Source: JALYQB01 sp035640155 (lineage in GTDB: Bacteria > Actinomycetota > Actinomycetes > Mycobacteriales > Pseudonocardiaceae). Taken from it: 15,071 bases of DNA. The position numbers and the translations under genes are program-made. Every line of letters begins with the position of its first letter. The first letter of the stretch is position 1. The stretch spans positions 1 to 15,071 of the forward strand of contig DASQWR010000028.1 in the NCBI GenBank assembly GCA_035640155.1, in the 5' to 3' direction. Positions 1-6,607 of the stretch are shown here, piece after piece. Below the pieces are notes generated by a model. It did no database searches and was not told the DNA's origin. It saw only the letters and a program-made list of their open reading frames with translations.

Positions 1-1124
1 GCGTTGCGCGCGACCTTGTCGAACAGCGCCTGGTAGGCGTCGATGACGAAGTTGACGTCGTAGCAAGCGGCCGCCCGTCTGCTGACCTCGGCCGGATCCG
101 GCCGGGACGCCTTCATCCGGGCCAGCGCACGCGCGATCCCACCGACATCGCGAGGTTCGACGAGCTCGCCGATGCCGGTCTCCTGCACCGGGACGCGGAC
201 TCCCGGCAGGTTGCTCGCCAGCACCGGCACGCCGCCGAGCATCGCCACCACCTGCACGATGCCGAATGCCTCGAACGCGTTGACGGACGGGAGCGCGAGC
301 ACGTCCATCGAGGCGTAGAGGCCAGGCAGCTTCTCGTCCGGGATGTAGCCGAGCAACCGGATCCGGGAGTCCCCCCGGGTCCTCGACCGGAGCTCGTCCA
401 CCACCGACCCCCCCGCCACGTTCACGAAGTCTCCCCCGATGAGCAGCCGGGAGGCCGGGTCGTCTAGCTGCTGGAACCCGGCGACGAGGTACTCCAGGCC
501 CTTCTCCGCGACGATGCGGCCGAGGAACCCGACGTGGAACCCGTCGCCGTCCCGGTAATCGGGCTTCCCGCCGAGGCATGGGGGGCAGGGTGGCGGGATC
601 GCGACCATCGACGGCTGGATCCACTTCCACAGTCGACTGTGCTGCGCGTAGTCCTCGCTGCTCACCACGACGGCGCAGGACCGGCGCATCGCGGCGCGGC
701 TGGACCGGTCTATGACGATCTGCTGCCACTGCGCGGTCAGGCTGTCCTGCGGCAGGCTGACGTCGCAGTGGTAGTTCACGACCACGGGGGCGCGGCACCC
801 GCGTGCCACGATGCCCGCCTCGAGCATCGGCAGGTGCAGGTTCACCACCCGCGCCGTTCTCGCCTCGCACAGGGCGAGCCGGGCGAACTGGGGACTGATC
901 GTGCCCTTGCCGAGTCGCGTCCACACCGGAGCGCGCAGCACCCGGACGCCGTTGATGTGCTCCTCCGCCGGCAGGCGCCGGTTGTGCTGCGACGTGACCA
1001 CTGTGATGCGGAAGCCGTGCGCCGCGAGCCCCTCCGCGACGTCCCGCGCCACGTTGGTCAGCCCGGAGACGTAGGGCGTGTAGTAGGTCAGGACGACCAC
1101 GAGGTCGTTCACTCCCTCGGACAC
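1..1124 (-). CDS. GT4-family (GT-B fold) glycosyltransferase, C-terminus beyond window
   Basis: About 374 codons are visible and the 3' end lies outside the window. The N-terminus has the usual GT4 opening: a hydrophobic strand, then a PxxxGL-type loop (YYTPYVSGLTN), and a conserved His in NYHCD (H119). The C-terminal half has GRIVAEKG (202-209), the donor phosphate-binding region, and EAFGIVQVVAM (285-295), the EX7E region. The second Glu of EX7E is Val293, which is unusual. Such enzymes transfer a sugar from a nucleotide donor, normally in the cytoplasm, to a lipid or glycan acceptor; the substrate cannot be read from the sequence. I chose the GTG at 1124 because GGGAGGGGG lies seven bases upstream. 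A second GTG at 1112 forms a GTGA overlap with the flippase stop but has a poorly spaced ribosome site. The 16-bp overlap with the flippase implies one operon. Confidence 0.9.
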   Translation of the reverse strand, partial: MSEGVNDLVVVLTYYTPYVSGLTNVARDVAEGLAAHGFRITVVTSQHNRRLPAEEHINGVRVLRAPVWTRLGKGTISPQFARLALCEARTARVVNLHLPMLEAGIVARGCRAPVVVNYHCDVSLPQDSLTAQWQQIVIDRSSRAAMRRSCAVVVSSEDYAQHSRLWKWIQPSMVAIPPPCPPCLGGKPDYRDGDGFHVGFLGRIVAEKGLEYLVAGFQQLDDPASRLLIGGDFVNVAGGSVVDELRSRTRGDSRIRLLGYIPDEKLPGLYASMDVLALPSVNAFEAFGIVQVVAMLGGVPVLASNLPGVRVPVQETGIGELVEPRDVGGIARALARMKASRPDPAEVSRRAAACYDVNFVIDAYQALFDKVARN

Positions 1125-2380
1125 GGCAGCGCCCCCTCCCGGGTGCGATGGCCGAGGAGCTGCGCGTTGCCCACGACCCAGCCGGTCGCGGAGCCGGCCA
1201 GGAAGGCGAGTTCGGCCCGCAGCAGCAGGTCGGGGATCACGGCGAAGACCGTGCCCGCGACGGCGAGCGCGGCGAGCCAGCTCACCGCCACGTCACGCTG
1301 CCGGGAGGTGGCGATCAGCGCCTGGGTCACGAGGAGGAGCCCGACGTGCGCGCTCACTCCTGCCACCATCAGCGCGAGGTCGACGGCCGGCAGCCGGTAC
1401 TGCGCCCCGAAGACGAGCTGCACCAGCCACGGCCCGACCGCCAGCGCGCCCGCGACACCCGCGGCGCCGAGGGCGAGGACCGCTGTCGCCGTCCTCCCGA
1501 GCATCCGAGCGAGCGCCGCGGGCGGACCGGCGATGGCGAGCGCGGTGAGCGCGGGGATGATCGCGCTCTGCAGCGGTACCAGCACGAACAGCGGGACACG
1601 GGCGAGGGTGAAGGCGGCCAGGAACTGCCCCGCCCGGCCCTGCTCGGCGGCTGACGCGGCCGCGGACACGAGCACCGGAAGGCCGTTGAGCAACAGCTGG
1701 GCGCAGAGCGACCCCAGCAGCAGCGGTGCCACCGCCGCACCGAGTGAGTGCAGCGCACCGGTGTCGGGCCCAGCTTGGGTGCGCCGGACGAGCCCCGGGA
1801 GCAGCGGCACGTGCGCCAACGTGACTGCGACCACCAGCGTCCAGGCGAACATGGCGCTGTCCGGAGAGCCGAGCAGGGCGACCACGGATGCGAGCAGCAC
1901 GCGCAGCGCGGAGTCACCCACCAGCACCAGGCCGTGCATGCGGAGCCGGCCGAGACCCACCAGCACTCCCCGGACGACGAACTGGGCGGCAGAGACGACG
2001 CACAGCGCGCCCAGCGCCACCAACGTCGTGGGCCGACCCCCGATCGCGGGCCACAGCAACGGCGAGACCGCCGCCAGCAGCGCCAGCTGGGCCGCCGCGA
2101 TGCCGCCGGCCGCCGTCGCCGCGCTCCGCAGCGCAGCGCGCCGGCCCCTGGGATCCTGCAATGCGCGGGCGAGCGCCTGCTCGATCGGGAGGAATGCTCC
2201 GAATCCGACGATGAGTGCCAGTGACCAGAACGCCCCGAAGTAGCTGTAGTCGGCCGGTGTGGAGTTGCGCGCGACGACGGCGAGGTAGGCATAGACGAGC
2301 AGCCCCGACATCGCGATGCACGCTGCGGCGAAGCCGAGGGACAGGCTGGTCGCCCTCGTTGCGGTGGTGGGGCTGATCAG
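1109..2380 (-). CDS. Polysaccharide flippase-like multi-spanning membrane protein (MOP/Wzx type)
   Basis: About 423 residues, rich in Leu/Ala/Val, with roughly a dozen hydrophobic segments separated by short Arg-rich loops. This is the pattern of MOP-superfamily lipid-linked oligosaccharide flippases. The first helix starts before the first ATG (2311): codons 2380-2312 encode a hydrophobic stretch (SLSLGFAAACIA) that completes helix 1, followed by an R-N-x-T-P-A-D-Y loop like the R-x-L-G-P-x-x-Y loop typical of the family. Upstream in this frame I see no ATG, GTG or TTG. A CTG at 2380 sits seven bases after GGAG, so I propose a rare CTG start; the ATG at 2311 is the fallback. The likely role is moving a lipid-linked glycan across the membrane for the overlapping GT4 gene. 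It is related in type to the truncated flippase at 10464-11498 but not closely similar to it. The substrate is unknown. Confidence 0.82.
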   Translation of the reverse strand: MISPTTATRATSLSLGFAAACIAMSGLLVYAYLAVVARNSTPADYSYFGAFWSLALIVGFGAFLPIEQALARALQDPRGRRAALRSAATAAGGIAAAQLALLAAVSPLLWPAIGGRPTTLVALGALCVVSAAQFVVRGVLVGLGRLRMHGLVLVGDSALRVLLASVVALLGSPDSAMFAWTLVVAVTLAHVPLLPGLVRRTQAGPDTGALHSLGAAVAPLLLGSLCAQLLLNGLPVLVSAAASAAEQGRAGQFLAAFTLARVPLFVLVPLQSAIIPALTALAIAGPPAALARMLGRTATAVLALGAAGVAGALAVGPWLVQLVFGAQYRLPAVDLALMVAGVSAHVGLLLVTQALIATSRQRDVAVSWLAALAVAGTVFAVIPDLLLRAELAFLAGSATGWVVGNAQLLGHRTREGALPCPRE

Positions 2381-2448
2381 GGGGTCGCTCCTCTGGTGAC
2401 CTCGGCACTGGGATGCGGATTCGCGGAGGTGTCCCGGATGTTCGGGGC

Positions 2449-2454
2449 AGGATA
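2449..2454 (-). promoter_or_regulatory. Possible -10 element (TATCCT) for the flippase-GT4 operon
   Basis: In the 130-bp gap between the vapC stop and the flippase start, TATCCT on the minus strand fits the actinobacterial TANNNT -10 consensus and would give a leader of about 60 nt. No convincing -35 hexamer lies 16-18 bp upstream. I see nothing else in the gap. Confidence 0.25.
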
Positions 2455-2510
2455 GCGGAGCGGCGCTGGCAGACCCCCGCTTGGCTGCGTGTCGACCGCG
2501 GGGGGCACGC

Positions 2511-2891
2511 TCAGATGTCGATGACGGGCAGTTCCGTACCGGCTGCCTGGATCAGGTGCGTGATGGCATCTCGATCGCTGGTCGCCACCGCAGCGGAGCG
2601 GCTGATGGCTTCGATGACGACGGTTCCGTCGACGATGTCGACGGAACCGGCCCGGGCAAGCAGTCGACCGACGCGGTGCGCGGTGCCTTCGTCGAGATCG
2701 GTGACATCGCATCCACGAAGCAGGCGGCGAAGTTGCACCTGACGGGATGACCGGCTGACCTGGGCGACGACGGCTGCAGGAGTGACCGGAACCATTCCGT
2801 CCTCGAGTCGAATCCGGTGATCGGCCCAGAAGGCACGGTCGTTGCGCTCGGCCGCGATCAGCGCTCCGGCGTCGTAGACAACGTCGTTCAC
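2511..2891 (-). CDS. vapC: PIN-domain ribonuclease toxin VapC
   Basis: A 126-residue PIN-domain protein of normal VapC length. VYDAGALIA puts the first metal-binding Asp at D7. Further acidic residues are D85 and D88 in SVDIVD, and the C-terminal TSD motif has D106, followed by a short last strand (LPVIDI). The second usual acidic position falls in PAAVVAQV and is Gln44; as I recall, this occurs in this actinobacterial VapC branch, so I do not read it as inactivation. VapC toxins cut RNA, often tRNA or rRNA, when not bound by VapB. The GTG start at 2891 overlaps the vapB stop by four bases (GTGA), the usual translational coupling. The gene lies between the flippase and emb copy 1 and has no evident metabolic link to them. 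Confidence 0.88.
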   Translation of the reverse strand: MNDVVYDAGALIAAERNDRAFWADHRIRLEDGMVPVTPAAVVAQVSRSSRQVQLRRLLRGCDVTDLDEGTAHRVGRLLARAGSVDIVDGTVVIEAISRSAAVATSDRDAITHLIQAAGTELPVIDI

Positions 2892-3145
2892 GCTGACCGA
2901 CGATTGGCGATCCGGCCCACTCTGCGTTGGGCGGCATCGAGCTCGGCGGCCGCCAACGGCCCGTGCTCATCCTCCCACTCGGCTACCGCAGCGAGTCCGT
3001 CATGAATCTTGAGCGCTCGACTGGCGGCAGCGGTGATCCACGCCGACACGCTCACGCCCTCAGCCGCGGCAGCCGCGACCACCCGGCGGTGCACGTCGGG
3101 ATCGACGGTGATCGCGAGCTTCGGGGACGGGTTTCCTCTGGGCAC
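2888..3145 (-). CDS. vapB: VapB-type antitoxin (ribbon-helix-helix)
   Basis: About 85 residues. The N-terminal part, KLAITVDPDVHRRVVAAAAA, then GVSVSAWITAAASRAL, has the strand-helix-helix layout of Arc/CopG-type DNA-binding domains. The acidic C-terminal tail (EWEDEHGP) is the type of segment that wraps around and blocks a PIN toxin. Starts: a TTG at 3151 and a GTG at 3145 are both in frame, and an in-frame TAG lies just upstream. I prefer the GTG because a strong -10 hexamer ends six bases before it, the spacing expected for a leaderless transcript. The gene overlaps vapC by four bases. It probably represses its own promoter through the repeat upstream, as is usual for this family. Confidence 0.85.
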   Translation of the reverse strand: MPRGNPSPKLAITVDPDVHRRVVAAAAAEGVSVSAWITAAASRALKIHDGLAAVAEWEDEHGPLAAAELDAAQRRVGRIANRRSA

Positions 3146-3151
3146 GACCAA

Positions 3152-3180
3152 ATCATACTACTGCTCTACTACCGAGGCAA
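3152..3180 (-). promoter_or_regulatory. vapBC promoter with repeat-type operator, probably leaderless
   Basis: Read on the minus strand: TTGCCT (3180-3175), a 17-bp spacer, then TATGAT (3157-3152), a near-consensus housekeeping promoter. Six bases later comes the GTG at 3145, so transcription could begin at the start codon. The spacer and -10 contain two GTAGTA direct repeats separated by GAGCA, a plausible operator for the RHH antitoxin. That role is inference. Confidence 0.6.
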
Positions 3181-3196
3181 TCGGCGACGAGCGCAG

Positions 3197-3225
3197 TTCA
3201 GCGGCCGGATCCGGTCGTCTAGTGT
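3197..3225 (+). promoter_or_regulatory. Possible emb copy 1 promoter with internal palindrome
   Basis: TTCAGC (3197-3202), a 17-bp spacer, and TAGTGT (3220-3225), a weak TANNNT -10. The spacer holds the perfect 10-bp palindrome CCGGATCCGG (3205-3214), where a regulator could sit. The leader would be about 80 nt. The -35 match is poor, so this is tentative. Confidence 0.25.
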
Positions 3226-3310
3226 TGCCCCTCCAGCGCCGGGCCCGAAACCCGCACGAGGACGGTCACAGGTGTCAGCGCACGTGTCAGCAGAGCGCAG
3301 CGGAAGTGCC

Positions 3311-6300
3311 ATGGCGGTGCGCTCACCAACCGGTCCCGCCGAGCCCGGTCAGACCGGAGCTGGCCGGACCGGAGCCGGCTGGACCGGAGGGGGCCGCGGG
3401 GCTGCGCTGGTGGCGCTGGTGGCAGGGCTGGTGGCCATGCTGGGCGCGATCGCGCTGCCGTTGGCCCCGGTGACGGTCAACCAGCCCGTCGTCAGCTGGC
3501 CCGAAGATCCCGCGGTGCCCGAGTCCACGGCCCTGCTGCTCACCACCTATCAGCCGCGCGCCCTGGACGTCCGGTTCAGCTGTGACGCGGCGCGGCAGGC
3601 GGTGCTGGAGGGTGACGGTCTCCTGCTGAGCACGGTGGCGCCGACGCAGCCGGACGCGACGCAGATAGGTCTGGTGGTCTCGGCCGCGGACGGCAGGCTG
3701 ACGGTCGATGCGGCCGGGACGAGGCTGGTCGGCACCGTGCTGGGCCAGGGCGACTGCAGCTACCGGATCCGCGGTGGCGCGGAGGGTCTGGTGGCGAGCC
3801 GCGACGGAAGCCGGCTGGCGGTGGGGCCGGCCGACGCGGTGCCCGAGGTGGAGGTGCTCCGGACCGGGATCACCGCGCTCCCCGGCGCCACGGCCGACGA
3901 CCTGTCGGTGCGGGTCGAGGTGGACGACGGATTCTCCACCAGCCCCGCGCCGCTCAAGGTCATGCTGATCGGGCTGGTGGGAGTCGCCCTGGTGGGAAAC
4001 CTCGTCGCGGCCGGCCGGCTCGACCGCGCTGTCGTCCGGGGACCCGCCGCGATCCGGGGATCGACTGGGATCCCCGGACCAGCTGGGCCGCCGCGGTGGC
4101 GGCCCGCGGTGTCCGACGTCGTGGTGCTGGTCGTGCTGGTCGGGTGGCTCTTCCTGGCGCCCACCACCGACGACGACGGCTACTACGCCGCGATGGCCGA
4201 GAACGCCCCGTTCGAGGGCTACGTGGCGAACTACTACCAGCTCTACAACCAGAGCTTCACCCCCTTCACCTGGGTCTACGTCGCGCTCTCGAAGTGGCAG
4301 CTGCTCGGGGAGAGTCCGGTGCTGCTGCGGATCCCCGCCCTGCTGTGCGGCCTGCTCACGTGGGTGCTGCTGCGCCGGTTCGTCTCGGGCTGCCTCGCTG
4401 CCCGGACCGGTCAGGGTGCGCTGCCGCGGTGGTTCGCCGGGCGGCGGCGCTGGATCGTCCGGGCCACCCTCGCCGTCGTGTTCCTCACCTGGTGGCTGCC
4501 CCAGGACATGGGCGTGCGACCGGAGACCGTGGTCGCGGTGTGCGCGCTCGGTGCGCTGCTGGCGGTGACCGTCGCGGTCGAGCGGCGCCGGCTCGTCCTC
4601 GCGGCGGTGGGGGTGGGGGTGGCCGCGCTCGGGTTCGCCGCCCACCCGACTGGATTCGTCACGCTGGCACCGCTGCTGGCCTGCGCGCCGGCACTGTGGT
4701 CGCTGGTCCGCAGCGGCTCCCTGGTCGACACCGCGGGACGCCTCGCGTGCGTGCTGGCGCCGGGTGCGATCGCGAGCATCGCGGGCTTCGCCGACGGCTC
4801 GCTGCGCGGCTTCCTGGGCAGCCAGGAGGTCTTCCTCAGCATCCAGGACCAGGAGAGCTGGTACACCGAGTACGTCCGCTACGGGTTCCTGCTCGCGCAG
4901 AACCCGATGGGGTCCTACGCGAAGCGGGCCGCCGTGCTGGTGGCACTGGTGGCGCTGGTGTGGTTCGTCGTGCTGCTGACAGCGGCCCGGGCGCGCCGGG
5001 TGATGGTGCCGCAGCGCCTGGTGTGGGCGGGTGCCAGCACGGGCCTGGGGTTCCTGCTGCTCTGGCTGACGCCGAGCAAGTGGACCCACCATTTCGGGTC
5101 CCTCGCCGGGATCGGTCCGGCCTTCCTCGCGCTGTTCCTGGTGTTCGCCCCGCCGGTCGTCTTCCAGCTCACCCGCGGCCGGCGACTCCCGGCGGCGGTG
5201 GTGGCTGCTGCCACCGGCTCGGCGGTGGTCGCGGTGGCGCTTGCCGGTCACGGCCCGAACGAGTGGCCATATGCCTGGATGTTCGGCCTGCCGCACGCCT
5301 CGGTGCCGCCCTACGTCTGGCTCTTCCAGTTCGACCAGCCGCTGTGGTGGCTGCTCGCCGTACTGGTGATGGCCGCGGCGCTCGCGCTCGGTTTCCGCCG
5401 CCGCGCGCCGCACTGGCGGCGACACGCCGTGGTCGTCGCGGTGCCCCTGCTGGTCGTCGGGTTCTTCGTGGCCACCCTGGGCTACCTGCTCGGCAGCTTC
5501 GGCCTGGCCGCGGTGCGCACCTGGGACGGCTACTCGCTCGGGACCGCGAACCTGCGGGACCCGCTGGCGTCGGGCTGCCCGGCGAGCCGGGCGATCGAGG
5601 TACTCGACGAGCGGCGAGCGGCTCCGCTGCGCACGGTGCCGGCACTGTCCTCGACGGCGCCCGGGTCGGTCTTCGCCGCCGGAACCGGGTGGTTCGAGGG
5701 GAACCCGCCCCCGGTCGCCCCGGGCGAGGCCGCGGCGACCGACGTGTGGGGCAGCTTCATCCCCCGCGCCGGAACCGACACCGCTGAGCAGAACGTCGGG
5801 AGCTGGGCGTCCCCGTGGTACGGGCTGCCAGCAGCGCCGCAGCCGCGCAGCGAACTGGCGATCCTGGTCGCGGGCCGGCTCGGCGACGGGAACTCGTTGA
5901 CCGTGCAGTACGGCGCCCTCGGCACCGGAGGTGCGCGGATCGTGGCCTCGCACCCGCTCGGCCAGCCGGCCGATGCGGCGGCGTGGCGTACCGTCGTGTT
6001 GCCAGGAGAGCTCCGGCCGACGCGGGCCGACGTGGTCCGGCTCGTCGCCGTGGACTCGACGGCGGACCTGGGCGGCTGGCTTGCGTTCACGTCGCCGGCC
6101 GTGCATCCCTACGTTCCGCTCCGGCAGTACCTCGACGGCGACGAAGCGATCGCCACTGCGTGGCCGATCGCGTTCAAGTTCCCGTGCCTGCGCCTACCCC
6201 GCCAGCAGGACGGCATCACCGAGCCGGTGTCCGCCGCGGTGCTCTGGGGGGAGGGACCGCTGGGGGGTTTGGAGGATGCGACCTGGCAGAAGCAGCGAGG

Positions 6301-6466
6301 GGGAATCTTCGCGCGGATCCCGATCATCAAGTCGGTGTTCCAACCGGTTGCCCGCTTCCGCGACTTCCCCGGCGAGCCGCGCATCACGGTGTACCGGTTC
6401 CCTTCGGAGCTTGCGTCCGACGCCTACCAGCTCAGCCGGGAGCGGGAGACCGTGATGGGCTGGTAG
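3311..6466 (+). CDS. Arabinosyltransferase, EmbA/B/C family (copy 1)
   Basis: A 1051-residue GT-C membrane enzyme, near the usual Emb length of about 1,090. Order of parts: a short cytoplasmic tail, TM1 (about 30-50), an extracytoplasmic jelly-roll-like domain (about 50-215), then a multi-helix core. The catalytic DDDGYY is at 287-292 after TM3, followed by the family block NYYQLYNQSFTPFTWVY. SKWTHHFG (HH at 593-594) comes later, and the C-terminal carbohydrate-binding-like domain runs from about 733. Emb proteins transfer arabinofuranose from decaprenyl-phospho-arabinose to arabinan outside the membrane, and are the ethambutol targets in mycobacteria. I chose the ATG at 3311 (GGAAG five bases upstream); with it the DDD motif has the same residue number as in copy 2. 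In-frame GTGs at 3272 and 3284 are alternatives. Whether it acts as EmbA, B or C cannot be told. Confidence 0.95.
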   Translation: MAVRSPTGPAEPGQTGAGRTGAGWTGGGRGAALVALVAGLVAMLGAIALPLAPVTVNQPVVSWPEDPAVPESTALLLTTYQPRALDVRFSCDAARQAVLEGDGLLLSTVAPTQPDATQIGLVVSAADGRLTVDAAGTRLVGTVLGQGDCSYRIRGGAEGLVASRDGSRLAVGPADAVPEVEVLRTGITALPGATADDLSVRVEVDDGFSTSPAPLKVMLIGLVGVALVGNLVAAGRLDRAVVRGPAAIRGSTGIPGPAGPPRWRPAVSDVVVLVVLVGWLFLAPTTDDDGYYAAMAENAPFEGYVANYYQLYNQSFTPFTWVYVALSKWQLLGESPVLLRIPALLCGLLTWVLLRRFVSGCLAARTGQGALPRWFAGRRRWIVRATLAVVFLTWWLPQDMGVRPETVVAVCALGALLAVTVAVERRRLVLAAVGVGVAALGFAAHPTGFVTLAPLLACAPALWSLVRSGSLVDTAGRLACVLAPGAIASIAGFADGSLRGFLGSQEVFLSIQDQESWYTEYVRYGFLLAQNPMGSYAKRAAVLVALVALVWFVVLLTAARARRVMVPQRLVWAGASTGLGFLLLWLTPSKWTHHFGSLAGIGPAFLALFLVFAPPVVFQLTRGRRLPAAVVAAATGSAVVAVALAGHGPNEWPYAWMFGLPHASVPPYVWLFQFDQPLWWLLAVLVMAAALALGFRRRAPHWRRHAVVVAVPLLVVGFFVATLGYLLGSFGLAAVRTWDGYSLGTANLRDPLASGCPASRAIEVLDERRAAPLRTVPALSSTAPGSVFAAGTGWFEGNPPPVAPGEAAATDVWGSFIPRAGTDTAEQNVGSWASPWYGLPAAPQPRSELAILVAGRLGDGNSLTVQYGALGTGGARIVASHPLGQPADAAAWRTVVLPGELRPTRADVVRLVAVDSTADLGGWLAFTSPAVHPYVPLRQYLDGDEAIATAWPIAFKFPCLRLPRQQDGITEPVSAAVLWGEGPLGGLEDATWQKQRGGIFARIPIIKSVFQPVARFRDFPGEPRITVYRFPSELASDAYQLSRERETVMGW
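3351..3393 (+). repeat. 15-bp tandem repeat in emb copy 1 N-terminal tail
   Basis: Nearly three units with a 15-bp period and core GGACCGGAGC encode a T-G-A-G/T-G-G-G five-residue repeat in the cytoplasmic tail before TM1. Such repeats can change copy number by slippage without breaking the frame. Copy 2 has no equivalent. Confidence 0.7.
4053..4078 (+). repeat. Perfect inverted repeat (10-bp stems, 6-nt loop) inside emb copy 1
   Basis: TCCGGGGATC (4053-4062), loop GACTGG (4063-4068), and GATCCCCGGA (4069-4078) are exactly complementary and would form a very stable RNA hairpin. It lies in the linker between TM2 and TM3, encoding a Gly/Pro-rich stretch (IRGSTGIPG), so the protein tolerates it. 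There is no U-tract, so it is not a canonical terminator. Confidence 0.8.
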
Positions 6467-6607
6467 GGCACCCCACCGGGTCGATGCCCCGCTGAGTACT
6501 CTCGGTGCGCGATCGGGTCCCGGGCTCGGCGCAGCCATGGGTTTCGGTGTGACCGTCGCCTCGCCTCTGGCGGCCGAGCTGCATGGGAGGCCTCCGGAAG
6601 GGATGAC
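6467..6607 (+). promoter_or_regulatory. emb-glfT2 gap with possible -10 element and a 24-codon leader ORF
   Basis: A 141-bp gap between emb copy 1 and glfT2. TACTCT (6497-6502) fits TANNNT, and the same hexamer occurs before glf. No good -35 is present. A small ORF (6537-6611, 24 residues starting MGFGVTV) ends in a TGA that overlaps the glfT2 GTG as GTGA, which would allow coupling. It has no clear ribosome site, so it may be chance. The promoter and leader ORF are inference. Confidence 0.3.

Noticed and set aside
534..2243. Long plus-strand open frame of 569 codons
   Set aside because: It is antisense to the GT4 and flippase genes. Its Ser/Ala/Arg/Pro-rich composition has no domain, and long antisense frames are expected at this GC content.
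2927..3310. Upstream extension of emb copy 1 (start at 2927)
   Set aside because: It would read through the vapB gene in antisense and through the promoter region, and would add 128 residues with no Emb similarity.
3323..6106. 927-codon minus-strand open frame opposite emb copy 1
   Set aside because: The His/Arg/Gln/Pro-rich composition is typical of antisense shadow, and the plus strand is a clear Emb protein with all motifs.
6464..6490. Possible terminator hairpin after emb copy 1 (GGGCA...TGCCC)
   Set aside because: The stem is only five pairs with a long loop and no U-tract, too weak to call.
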